This document shows, piece after piece, positions 44,086 to 56,063 of a stretch of 64,000 nucleotides of DNA. Position 1 is the first letter of the stretch. Every line of letters starts with the position of its first letter. Source of the stretch: Furcasterigmium furcatum (Eukaryota; Ascomycota; Sordariomycetes; Glomerellales; Plectosphaerellaceae). The stretch covers positions 1,302,001-1,366,000 of the forward strand of contig BCIA01000008.1 of NCBI GenBank assembly GCA_001599815.1, given 5' to 3'. Made by a program: the position numbers and the translations under genes. Below the pieces are notes generated by a model. It saw nothing but the letters and a program-made list of their open reading frames with translations. It did no database searches and was not told the DNA's origin.

Positions 44086-45115
44086 TCATTGTTGCTGCAC
44101 CATGGCGGGAGACCCGGGCATGGACAGAGGCGTGGTGGGGTACTCGTAGCTGGCCTCGGAACAGTTGGCCGAATGATCGAACGAGTGTGAGAGCGGAGGA
44201 GTCTGCTCATCAACCCATCAGCAAGGTGTGGCTATCGATGCATGTGTCGAATGTGACTCACATGAGGGTCGGAGTTGTCGTAGGAAGCCGGCGGCGTCAT
44301 CTCAACGCCGGGAATGTAGCCGTAGTTCATGTATCCCATGCCGTCATCGGCAGGGGCGTACTCCCGCTTGCTTACTGCGTCGTTGAAATGGTTCATCGGT
44401 GGCAGGGTGACGGGGGCCGGGGCGAGAAAGTACGCCGGGTACGGCTCCGCGGTGGTCATGGGTGCGGATTGCGGAGGGGACGAGTAAGAGGGTGCGAAGA
44501 TGAGCTCCTCCTGGGGTGCGTAGGATGGGTAGGGGAAGACGGGCGGCGTGTGGGAGCGTTCCCGGCTGTCATCGTACACTGAAGGTGCGAAGAGGAGCTC
44601 TTCGTCCTGGGCCATGGGCGGCGTGAACTGGCCTTGCTTCATCGGCTTCACGGGGGCGGCGGCGACGGCGGGGGTGGCCTTCGTCTTCGTCGTCGAAGGG
44701 GAGCGCTTGCTGGACTTTGCGGGCGGTGTCTGCTTTTCCGTGGGTGTGGTCCCCTCCTCGCCGGCACGCCTCTCGAGATCTTCCATGCGCCTTTTGAGCT
44801 TCTTGCCTGAGAAGCGTTAGTCTAGACATGCTGGTTTTGGGGTGCGGGAGAATGAGGCGTACGGTAGTTGCGCTGCGCGATGCGATTCTGTATTCTCCGG
44901 CGCTCAGCGAGGTCTGAGATCTTGGTCCAGTCCTCATCAGGGTTGGCAGAGCTGCTGAAAGCGCTGCTTGTGCCGTGGCCACCGAACTGCCTCTGTTGAG
45001 GTGGCGGCGGTGGTGCTGTGGCATATGCATATTGTGGTTGAGGAGCCATGGAGTACATGGTCATGGCGGGAGAGGAAAAAGTGGCGTAGGGGTTGACGGG
45101 GTATGCGGCAAGCAT
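44086..45115 (-). CDS. bZIP transcription factor, 304 aa
   Basis: Exons 45115-44863, 44806-44262, 44202-44086; introns 56 and 59 bp. The basic region KISDLAERRRIQNRIAQRNY continues across the first intron into RKKLKRRMEDLERR (about residues 67-100), a fungal bZIP of the NRIAQRNYR type. The leucine zipper is very short and degenerate after the basic region. The N-terminus is a Tyr/Pro/Gln-rich low-complexity stretch with polyproline. Downstream of the zipper there are about 190 residues rich in Pro/Ser/Thr, with two FAPS-type boxes (LLFAPSVYDD, LIFAPSYSS) that look like a repeated activation or docking motif. Predicted nuclear. Its upstream side is the 8.8 kb gene-free region. Confidence 0.9.
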
Positions 45116-48100
45116 CAAGACGGAGGTGTAGCCGGTGACACTTGGCTAGAGGGAAGAATCGGGAAATGAGATGGGAAGGGGAGATATACTCGTGAGTCGT
45201 CTCCTTCGGTGGAAGGCTCAGGAGCAGAGGATATGGTGATAATAATGATACTTGTACAGCTGGCTTCTGGAATGATGGCTGTCTCGCCAAACGGTAGCCT
45301 GGAGGGGGGATGAAGATTAAATACCTTCATCCAGGCGGACCTGATCCAGGGGGTGCAGGCATCGGCGGGGGAGCAAGGGGGAGGGGGGCTTGGAGAGACA
45401 GAAGGCGCGGACGGTGCACGGGGGCGTCGGGATCGCAGCAATGAGTTCCATGAGCATTCGAAGGCAGGGCATTGTACGAGGGACCCCCGTACCTACGTGG
45501 TGGTAGGTAGGGGCCGTACGAAGGTACCTCCTCCGTCGAGGCGGCGGGAGTACCTGGGATGGGTGCGTCCAGAAGGAGCGGGTTCGGACGGGGGGGCCAG
45601 GGTGATGGGTGGATGCGTGGATGGTGTACCGACCACGGCCACTGACTGAGTGACGGACGCCGCCTGGTCTTGGCCTTGGACCGGGGGGTGGAGGGTGGAT
45701 GAAAAGAGGAGGGAGGGCGTGGTCGAATCCAGGGTTCAGGGCTCGTAGGGCAGAAGGGCGTGCATCTGCAGGACCGCCCGGACATTGCATCGCCATTATC
45801 GCCGGCCGGGGTGGTGCGCCTCTGGGGTGGTTGCCCTATTTCGAGAGGACCGGATGGTATGGGGCCCGGGAGGCGGCGGGCCATGGGAAGGGCGGTGCGA
45901 CTGGTAGCTCGCTCCAAGCTGTGTTGAACGACGAGTTGGGCGATCTGCTGGAGAGCGGGAGAAGAAGCACTGACCGAGTCGAGCCAAAAAGACGGCGGCC
46001 ACGTCAAGCATCCATAATTGCTACAATGTACTATAGGAAGTACTGTATGTTGAGGGAGAGGGCTCGCATGCAACTAAAGGGGAAGTGGCGCGACACTAAG
46101 GGGGAGGTGGTTGGACTCTGACCTCTGGATCAGGTACTCCATACTGCCTATGGCAACTGTCAAGATAGGTACGATTTGTCCCTCCCGGCGCGTCGTCCCT
46201 TCCTCGAGAGTCCTTCCCGGGCGATATGGGCCATGATTGTCCTCTCGGGGAAGCAGAGGCCAGTTTACGAGCAGCCGTACTCGGAAGGAGATGTGGATGC
46301 AGCAGAAGAAAGGAAGATCAACAATCGCTCGCTGGGCCCGCTGGCAGGGCTGGCATCCCGTCGGCATCAAACCAGAGGGGGCGAAGGAGCGACATCGAGG
46401 TGGATCTCGCAACGGAGCGAGCGAGGCACCGGGTGACTGTGCGCGCGCGCTCGACGGCGCCCCGGAACAGTATTGGCTGGGTCGTTAAGGTGGAGATTTC
46501 CTAATGGGGAAGGAGTGGACCTCCACTCGAAACACAGCCGAGTGCGAATGAGGGCCCTATTCGCGCGGGCGCTCAATCCCTCCGCTCTGGTTCTTCCACG
46601 GAACCCCTCTTGACTGCCACTTGATCACAACTGTTGATGTCTACCTAATTACATATCTGCCGCCCGCCATGGGCATGCTCCCGGGTACGCGACCCGTGCC
46701 TCCTGGCGGGTGTTGTTCCCTCTTCTGTCCTCGGTGTCTCTGCAAAGGCTCATCGCCATGGCCTGACGTGATATATAACCGACCCGTCGAGACGACCTCT
46801 GCCTCCTCTCGCTTCCTGGAACAATGGGCGACATCGAGCTACGTACATACGTGCGTCCCGGATTTCTCTCGCCAGCGACACTCCCATCTTCCCAAAACGA
46901 GGGAAATGCGCGCTCCACATGCCTGCCTGGCGACCCAGCCCGTCCGTCCACACGCATAAGATCTCAAATCCGTCCTCGTAGGGCTGGCCAGTCAGCACCC
47001 AGAAACCAGGATGGCGGTGCGTGCGTGCGTGTGTGTCCGCTTGCGACCGACCCCGGCACTGTACTTACACATCTCTCTACTTGCACATCCCCTCCCTACC
47101 TTTGGGCTCACAGGCTCCGTTCGGTCTCAAAACCGCGACTCGCACATACAGGACTCGACTTTTTGTCAGACACAGCCAGGTGAGCTGTGTCGATTTCGAG
47201 GTCCCAGTCCTGCTGGGCAGAGGCGGCTCACTCGTCTTCGCGCTAGGACGAACACGGCAACACTTCTCGAATAGGCCTAATTGCCTGGAACCGCCTCTTT
47301 GCGGCCTCGCTCTGTGGGGGCCCGAGGCCTACTAAATCCCCCCCCCGACTTTCTTTAGCAACAGTCGTTCGGGAGGTTCATCTGCCGGCGCCACTGTTCG
47401 TCACCACAACAGAGGCGGAGCTCGCTGCTACCGTAGCTTAGCCAGCGGACAGTCGGACGATGTTGCGGATACTACGTACAACAGAACTCGACATCCCGCT
47501 GGTTTGGACCGTGATCTTCGCCCCAAGTGATATTGCGGCCGGTGACAAATACATGAAGTGGGTGAGCAGGTTTTCTGCCCCATCCCAGGTCCAGGCGTCG
47601 ACGTCCATCAAATGGTAGGCTTTCCCGGCGACTAACTATAATAATTCGTTGACGACGGCACGATGATCCTTGCCGGTGCTGGCTACAGGCACTTGGACGG
47701 AAAAGGGCAACGCTCGTCGTATCTACCACATCTCAGGAGAACCCGGCAATTTGCGAACAAGGTGCGCTGGCGGGAAGCAAGGGGGTGGGGGGGCTCTCGT
47801 AAGGGCACCGAATGCGCGGAGACCGTTGACAGTGCGGACGACCCCGCGGAAAACTGACCAAACGGCCACTCTCTCGGCCACTTATGATGCACCCCAGGGG
47901 GTCTCTCGCGACTGAAGGCTTGGTGAAGTCCGATGCCTGGAAGGAACCTTTTATCACTGGGCACTCATCAGAGGTTGGGTGGGACTTGGCCATGGTTTGG
48001 GGGCCAAAACACTCGACACGCTACCAGCCCGCCACGAAGCTCCGGTTGGAATCATACCACACATGTTCTGGGCCTCCCAGGGGAAATGACCATGGATCTT

Positions 48101-51100
48101 TCTCGATTTGTTCCAGAGGGTCGCAAGCCAGCAAAGGAGAGACCTCTCCTGGCCCAAGGTGCTTGGCCACCTCGGCCCCATCCTCCGCGCGCAAGCACAG
48201 ACGTCAGCGCCAGGTTTACACACGGCGGGCCGGCTCCCTGTCCAATCATCAACCGTCTGTCAAGTCCTGCCGTGCTTTGTAAAGCCCATCCTATTTTTAA
48301 AGCCGATTATGAAGCCGCGGGCTTTGTCTTCATTGGCTGGATTGCCGACATTGGCTGGCCCCCCTTCGCAACGTTGGGAACGAACATACATACTTAGGTC
48401 TGACTTTCACTTGGTGCCTTGGTGCCGTTGAACATCATCCCCTGGACAAGAAGGGGGCCAAGGTGGATGCATGGATGGATGCAGCATGGCTTGATTGATT
48501 GACAGACCTGTCCACAACGTCGTTAATGCCGTGGTGATGACCTGCCGCGGCTGGCCCAAGGACACCAGCCGGCCAGCTCCCCGTAGCTTGGTCAGAGTGC
48601 GATCTCCATCGACAGTGAGTTATCTGCCGATGTGTCAGCGAGCCCCTATACATACCCGGACGGTATGTGATCGACCACGACGGTTCACTGCCACACAGCG
48701 GCCGCAGGCCCTCGCACTTTTGACCTATCGGCAGTGCCTCGGAGCTAAGACAACCCGAAGGAAGCATGTTTCGCGGCCACCAGCTCCCGTGTGACAGACA
48801 GACAACGTTACCTTCCCGTAGGGGACTTAGCCCGTATCGATGTTACGACTGCTCATTCAGCCCTACGACGAGCCAAACCCGCCCATGTGGCTGCTGCCCT
48901 ACCCCCGCACCTGCCGGCCTCACATGGAGGTCAGAAACACCATCATCGACTTATCTCCGCCGCTGCTGACGGGGTGGATTAGGGACGAGGGCTAGGACCC
49001 ATGAGCTGGCACGCAGTACCGGTATCGCGCAATACTATGCTTGTTGACCCTGCCCGGTCGAGGCCGATCGGTTCCCCGTTCCGCGGTCGCGGACCTCCTC
49101 CGGTCACACGGCGTCAGAAGCCAGCCTCCTGGTGCTATGTTAAGGTGCTGACAACATGTGGGCTGTCCCCTTAGTCACCTCGTCGTTCTCCCGGGGATCT
49201 GGGCTACGGCGCACCCTTTCCCGCCGGTAGGGCTTGACGCCAAGTAGGCAGGGCCCTGAGAGCTTGGCGGATGCTCCTGAGCGCGCGCAGTACTCGCGCA
49301 GATCCCTTGAACTTGTCGTGCTCGCATGAGGAGGAGGCAGGAGTATATTGTGGCCACCAAGCGATGCACAGCTGCGGACGGCCTTGCGGCCTCCGGCACA
49401 GGGCTGAGGCCTACCTACCACCAGGCTACGGGGATTGTCTTGAAGGCCGTCAGGCGATGGTGGTCTAATTTCACAATCCGTGCTAGATGGCCAGTCAGGG
49501 GCTGCTGGGACAGACGATCCGTGGGCGTTTCTTGGGTGCCTGTGTGGACCGGCTCGGTCTCCAGGTGATATCCTCCGCCATTCCCAAACAACGGTCGGCC
49601 TGGCGTGCCGCCCAAAGTACATGCGGCATGGCATGGGCGCACAGGGCTTGGACTGATCGACTGGGAAGCACCTTGCAACTATGTTCTTACGGCAGAGCTG
49701 GAGATCTCTGGCAGGGCATCCGTCATCCCTGTGACGCTTGGACGACCCTCGTCGGTCGCATCTACCGAATAGAATGCAATCCGCGGACAACTCAAATACC
49801 TGTGTGAAGTATGCCGACGATCCAAGCTTCGCGCCTCAATCGGAGGGTTTTGGAGCCAGCCGAACGTTGGACGGATGGAACCTGGGGGGTGCTTAATCAA
49901 TCATTTGGCGGGGGCATCCTGGACGGGTCCTCCAATGATGTGAAGTTGATGCAGTGTGGGAGGGGGTTCGCTATGTACCTAGGTAGCCAAAACCCACCCG
50001 TAGGTAGCCACGGGGCGTGGGAGTAGAGGCACCACAATCGAGGCTGTGTCTGCAGCGATCCTTGGTTTTCCACTGCGTCTTAACTTGGCCTGTTATCGGT
50101 CATTAACGTGGCATCTGAGCCTGATGTATGAAACGGGAACTGAGAAGCGAGCACTGGGAGATGCCAGTAACTGAATGCGGCAATATTCTTCGAAGCGCGT
50201 TCTTCTTGCGGGCTACGGAGGAGCACTGAAGCCTGGGATACCTGGCTGATGTCGTTCTATGTATTACCACCTCGATGCTCGTTTTGTTTACGCTGTAGTC
50301 GTGGTTGGACGTGAGCCACGAGGCGCTGAAGAAGCATACTTGTACCTACTTGAAGTTGAGCCGCCCTTGGCCGTACGCACAGGAGTCCTGCAACCATGGG
50401 CCAGCCCTATGTTGGCAACGTCAGTCTCCTAACGTGACAGCTTCCAGGGAAGGTCCAGATGCCGAGGGGACCAATTCCCGGGTGCTGAGCTCTCCCCGAG
50501 AGGAACAGGTCGTTCGTCCCGCCATACAGTACTTGAAATTGTTGAAACAGGCAGTGAGGTTGAGACGAAAATCCGTAGCTCACTAGACGATGAAAGCCCA
50601 TTAGGTTGACGCCCATTCTCCGCAGGGTCCGCCAACATTACAGGGGCAGACCTGTGCTGTGAGTACACAGATGCTCCCAATTGCAAGCTCCGCTTGCTCC
50701 GCAGGGCAGTCGCAGGTCGGGTCGGTCGTTGCTCCGACCACAATGATGGATGCGGGCGGGGCGCGATGTGCGTTGGCCCGAGTTCTGGACCTCTCCCCGC
50801 AGGAGATTTGATGCCCTGGCATTCGGACGAAGAATCGTTTAGCCAGCCTATCACAGGGAAGTGAGTGCAATGTGAATTCGGGGGTGGGCACCTCAACCCA
50901 GCACGATGGACCTGGGACTGCCACTGTAGATGCGAACTGGCCAATTAAAGGCGTCGTTCAGCCATCTGGCCACGGGCTGTCCCGTGCGCTGTGCGCTGGA
51001 AACTTCCTCTGGAAGTGCGCGTTGAACTGGCCCTGGAGGTGCGGCCGGGGACGATCAAGACCAGCCTCAAAAGCCGCTTTACCGGACATAAGGTACTATC

Positions 51101-53905
51101 CAGACGAATGTTCAGTGATGTTGCGGCGGAGGGAGGGTTCCAATGTGCCTCGTTGTAAGCCTCGATGCGGCCTTGTGGAGGCTGCCCACTCATCATGCCA
51201 GAGTGATGCGGGGAGACGTCAGTTGATAGGTCCCTACCTTATGTACAGCTGCCTTTTACTCGTACGGCAGGCAGTATCTGGGTGTGGTGTGTGCATGTGT
51301 TCGTGGACTGGACGACGCACGCCGTCGGGTCGAGGGACTGCTGGCGCAACGCATCGGGGACGCCGTAGCTTGACAGGGGTGACCCCGGCCCTGAGATGAG
51401 GAGAAGACGTCGTTGACGGTGTGAGTGGGGCAGCCGCGTAGGGCTGAAGAAGAACTGAAGCTTCGAAGGCCAAGCAGGAAGCTGGCAGGTAGCTCGATGC
51501 GCCAAGTGTGACGGCAATGCCACTCCAATCTGCCGGATGTTATGCTGCCGCGGGCGTCCCTTGTGTTTTTGCATCCCAACACTAGGTAGAATCTCCCAAT
51601 GACATGCCCCCCGTGGTGTTCTTTCCCAACAACGTGTGCTCAGCTCTCGGATCGCCGACAAGGCATGGAAGCACTAGGTACTGTACGTAAGTGCGAGCCT
51701 CGCGTCCTCTCCACTCGGTCGGTTCCAGGTTGCTTCTTTGGGGATTCGGTCGACCAAGAGAACCAATTAGACGGCTTGGCATCACCTGCAGGAGTTCCAC
51801 CCGGCATGTTGTCGTGGTGTACCGCGGGTGGCTGCGGAGCTGGGCCTGGCCACCGCTTGTTCTGAGTGTTCAGCGCATGCGTTGGGAGACGAAAGGGCGG
51901 GCGGGCATGGGCACGACCCGGCCCCCTCGGATCGTGGTCGACACCCGTGACCCCGAGGGTCATTACTACTACGTACCACACTGCACCACGAGTCCACGAC
52001 CGACGGCATGCGTCGAAGCTTTCACTGTTGCCTTCGATATGAGGCGTTGTTAGCATGCATGTGATACGTCGCTGGGTGCTGCCTTGCCTGCCTCATACCC
52101 GATGCCAACAGCGGCCGTACCGATCGATCATGACTGCAGGTGCGCCATCTTTTGCTTCAGTCGTCGGCAATTTGAGCTTCCGCTGCACCGCATTGCGATT
52201 AACTGGGCTGGAATGAGATCGAGCGGACCGCTCCCGCCAGTTGCTGGGAGGGCGCCAAGAAGCGCGCAGGAAACTTTGAAGAGGTCCGCCCTCGGAACGG
52301 CACAGCCTGGGGCATGCTGGACACCTACCCTGCCTCCGTCGAATGCGAGCAAGCCAAACAGATATATTTGCTGCTACCAGGAAGGTGACAAGGAAAAAGC
52401 TGGTGGAGAGGCAAAGAGGCCACCATGGCGCCTAATCAACCCCCCTGGCGCGGCTGATAATGGAGGATAGCAGCCATAGCCCGCGGCAGTGCGGGGTCCA
52501 GCCTCTCCGCGCGCGCCTGTGGAAGTACGTTAGGCGCCGAATTTAGCACCGACTACTAATGACGATCGCTGCCCTGTTGCTATCTTTGGTGGGTGTGAGG
52601 ATTTGAATCAAACCCGGTCCCCTTCACAGCCATGATGGAAAAGAAACCATTTCCAACGGCCATCACCAGCGACCGAAGCAACGCCGGGGCTTCCTCCCAA
52701 TATGGGCGACCCCCCCCCCCCTGAACCCCCCTGCTGGCTTCGCACGATGCCCCCGCGCTGATGTCGGATGGTGGTGGTCATGTTGGATGATTGATAATCA
52801 CGGCAGCCCAGTCTGAGCCCCGGATCACAAGAACAGCCATACGGACTTGTATTTCAAATCACACGTGACGGATGGGCCGGGGACGCCGCTTCTCGCCCTA
52901 AACCTTCCGCCGCGCCAAGGACATGGCGACGACATCGCTCACGGCCAGCTGCGGAGCGCCGGAAGCGGCCGGCGCCCGCCTCTCTACCCCGCGGAGCTGT
53001 CGTCGTGAGGCTCACCACGATCCCAGTACCGGCAGTGATTGCCGTGCAAGCGCGAGGCAACGATACCGTCTGCGTTGGGGGAGCACACGACACAGCATCT
53101 CGGCCAGCAGTGCGGCAGGATCGAGTTTGATGCCCGAGAAACCGCGTCCGGCCTGAGTGAAGAAACGCGGCAATGTGAAACTCCAGTCGCCAGCTCGAAC
53201 CAAGTGGTGTCATATGGGCTGTCTCGAGTGATGTTCTGATAGGGATCTCGACGGATCCAGCATGAAGGAGTCAGTGCCCTTGCAGACAGCACATAGACGA
53301 GAACCTCGTTGACTTTTAAGACATCTGACAAGACCTATAAAACATACACGTGTGACACCGTCCGCCAGGCCCCGATTCTGATAGCGAGCCAATATTCTTG
53401 GACCGAAAAAGCCCCGCCCCGCCCCGCCCCCCTTAAATCATGTCATCGAAGCCCTCCACAAGTTAAACGCCTTGAAAAAGCTCGCAGGGTATACGAAGCG
53501 GCAACCATTGCCGCCGAAAAGCAAAGGAAGCCGCCTCAAAGGGTATTGCGTGTACAAAACCTGCCTCCCCGCAGGTACAGCCCCGTCTAAGGTGGTGCGT
53601 CGTAGAGCACGACGTGCCCAAGATGCTTGTAATAATGTCAACAGGGAATGCCAAGGAAGTGCTCCAGACCGGACGTATGGGATGTGTCGAATTGCGGCGC
53701 GGAGCAGACCCAGTGGACCACTGCCAAAAGCTAGCGCGTGGTGTTCCGAAAGGTTAGGATTGCATCGCACGCAAGATCGGATGTTCGCGGTGCCCCCAAA
53801 AGCACAATCGAAAAGCAGAAGCATACGCCTCATACTCCAATCACCGGCATGATGCAAGCCTATTTGTACAAAGTAGTGCTTCTGAGACGTTGTAGGTCGT
53901 CCCAT
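45116..53905. other. 8.8 kb region without convincing genes
   Basis: No open frame here has a supportable ATG, balanced composition and splice signals together; the longest (216 codons, 49140-49790 minus) starts only at TTG and overlaps equally long frames. Two ATG frames of about 50 codons (47460 plus, 48840 plus) are balanced but short. Features seen: TAGGTA/TACCTA words (45490-45535, 49411-49419, 49975-49986), C runs at about 47339-47347 and 52710-52721, a CCCCG tandem at 53411-53431, and a degenerate tRNA-Ser-like patch around 52590-52680. Base composition is close to the coding neighbourhood, so this is not an AT-rich RIP island. It could hold the bZIP regulatory region, non-coding RNAs or decayed elements. 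Confidence 0.5.
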
Positions 53906-55155
53906 TTACATTCCTGGATGGTTCGATGTGCCGGGCTCAACCACATTGTCGGAGAGGTTGATGAGCAGCTGGGCGAGGCACCTTTTAGTCGCAGCGTCGT
54001 CGCGGAGCACGTTCGAGAAAGTGGCATCTCTGAGTGGCTCAGGGAGGCATTGGCGGAGAGCCTCACGGGCTCGAGCGTTGTCGCTCAGCCTACCATGGAG
54101 ATGGCGTCAGTATCACAGGGTCTGGTGCGTGGCAGACTGACACGTACCGAAGGAAGCACCGAACAACATGCTTCAGTAGGCGGGCAGTTTGCTGCTCGAC
54201 AAGCTGGGCGACCATATTGCTAAGCACAGTGCCCACGGCGTAGAACCGCTCGTAGGTGGCGCAGATATAGTTAAGACCACTGTCGTCGAGGAGGATTTTC
54301 TGGACGATGAAGATGGCCACTGTTTTACTGAGCTCCGACCCAGTCTCCATAATACGGAGACACAGGGGAATGATTTCGGTGGTGAGGAGGAAGTTGATAA
54401 CTTCAGAGGAGTCGTTCTTAACCAGAGCCCCGATAACCCCAAGCGACGTCAGTCGCAGATATTCGAACGGCCTAGACTTGGATGTCGTATTGAGGAAAGG
54501 ATAGAGGAAGAGAGGAATATGTGCTGCACGGTGCCTCGGTCAGCTGAATGAGTTCCATGGCCCCAGAGACGTTTCAGAACACCTACCGCTCAGAAAGAGG
54601 TTGCGAGTGTCGTTGTGGGAGGCAACACACTGAAGAAGAGCTAAAGCGTTGCACACCCTGTTGGAAGCAGCAGCGGTAAGCTGCGAGGGATTCAGAAGTG
54701 TGTAGACCGAGATGATCTCCTGCAAGAGCGAGGTCATAACACCTGTGGATGCGGGTCAGCTGTATGTTCCACCTCGATCTTGTCATTGGGTGCATACCAA
54801 AAGAATGCCACAGAATCAAGGCCAACTCCGGCACCTGCTCCCTCTTCTTGCTCAGCTCCAGGAGCGCGGCTTCCCTTGTGTTTTCGTTGAGAAGGTCGGC
54901 AATATAGGCCATCGTGCGCCTGTTCTCCTCGGTGACGTTCTCGTGGCCGGCCGCCTCCTGGTTGTGCGCGCTGGCAAGGGCGGAGACACTGCTGTGGGCG
55001 CCCGCAATCCGGTTGTAATGCTGTTGTTGGGCAGCCGAGGCTGCGGCAGCGACCTGCTGGGCGTGCTGGTGGTGCCCTGGCTGGGAATGCAACCAAGCCG
55101 AGTCCCCCTGAGGGTTGAACTGGTGGTGCCCGTATACGTGGGGGGCTGGCATCAT
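53906..55155 (-). CDS. caf40: CCR4-NOT subunit Caf40 / Rcd1 (CNOT9), 357 aa
   Basis: Caf40/CNOT9 is an armadillo-repeat subunit of the CCR4-NOT deadenylase that docks RNA-binding proteins and Not1. Exons 55155-54798, 54742-54587, 54523-54148, 54089-53906; introns 55, 63 and 58 bp. Junctions rebuild WHSFGVMTSLLQEII, FLSAHIPLFLYPFL and CFLRLSDNARAREALR, all highly conserved. The N-terminal 70 residues are His/Gln/Ala-rich (HHQFNPQGD, HHQHAQQVAAAA), as in fungal members; the armadillo core runs from about residue 85 to 345, with NTTSKSRPFEYLRLTSLGV and CATYERFYAVGTVL. The start at the first ATG of MMPAPHVYGH is chosen; the frame further upstream has only a TTG. Confidence 0.95.
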
Positions 55156-56063
55156 CTTGACCGCCCAGTGTGCGCTCGACGGATACAAGGTTTGATTATT
55201 GAATGAAGCCTTCCGCTACAGTTGTGGTCGCCTGGGGCGTGGCTGTGCGAGACGTCCGGCCGGATCGGAGACTGGATGGGTTCTGATAGCGAATATGTGG
55301 CCCCGATTCGAGTCAAGGGAGGACGAGTCGGGAAATAGAAGAAAGGGCGCAGTAGACTTGGTCCAAGGCCTCGATTGGCGACGGGGTGCAGTGACGATAG
55401 CGGACAGCCTGAGGCGGGCGAGCTTGAAGTTGGAGTAGCGACGCTGCCGGCGAAGTGACTGAATGTTTGATGTATGATTGAAAACGGTGTCGCTAATACT
55501 GGTCTCTTTCGCGGTTGTTGTTGGGAGGTTAAATGTTTGGCACTCACGTTGTGGAGCGGTGGTCGGTGTCGTGGGCTCACATTAACAGACGGCTGGCGTG
55601 GTGGAAGGCTTGAGTTCAGCCTGGCATTGCCTGGCTTACCTAATTTCACAACGGCAGATCGTGATTAGTCATGCATGCCACAACTTGTCTGTCCAGGGGG
55701 CTCGGGCTGAGGATTTGATTCACCTTGGCACTCAACACGGTGATGAAGAGGTCAACAATTAGTCGTTTGGTAGCTAACAAACTGTCCTATTAACACCACT
55801 TCAATAAAACCCAAGGGCATACATGGTTGAGCTCTCACGCCGCATGAATAATCATATGTCCAAGACATGTACATGTGCACAATGCACACCGATTGTGACC
55901 GCCAACAATGCTGTTAATTGTGAATGAGGAGCACCCCGGCTAGAAAGACAGGTAAAAACCCAACGTCGACAATGCTGATTAGATGGGACCCCGTCTAGAC
56001 CCAAAAGCCCCTGCAAAGCGCACTTCCGCCCCTTGGCCCCAGTCTCGCCGCTGTCCGCCCTCG
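55156..56063. other. Intergenic CAF40 upstream / KIN1 downstream
   Basis: 908 bp between tandem minus-strand genes, holding the CAF40 promoter and leader and the KIN1 3' UTR. The CAF40 leader side is rich in short open frames and may contain an upstream intron. AT content rises towards 55730-55860. No gene is seen. Confidence 0.45.

Noticed and set aside
45327..46073. 248-codon minus-strand frame upstream of the bZIP gene
   Set aside because: Pro/Ser/Arg-rich translation of GC-rich leader DNA; overlapping equal-length frames exist.
49140..49790. 216-codon minus-strand frame in the gene-free region
   Set aside because: No ATG at the start; rival frames of similar length overlap it on the same and opposite strands.
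52590..52680. tRNA-Ser-like patch on the minus strand (GATGGCCG near one end, GATTCAAATCC near the other)
   Set aside because: The T-arm, acceptor stem and anticodon stem cannot be paired properly; at most a decayed relic.
53411..53431. Tandem CCCCG elements as a promoter
   Set aside because: Interesting stress-element-like sequence, but no start codon or gene lies in a position to use it convincingly.
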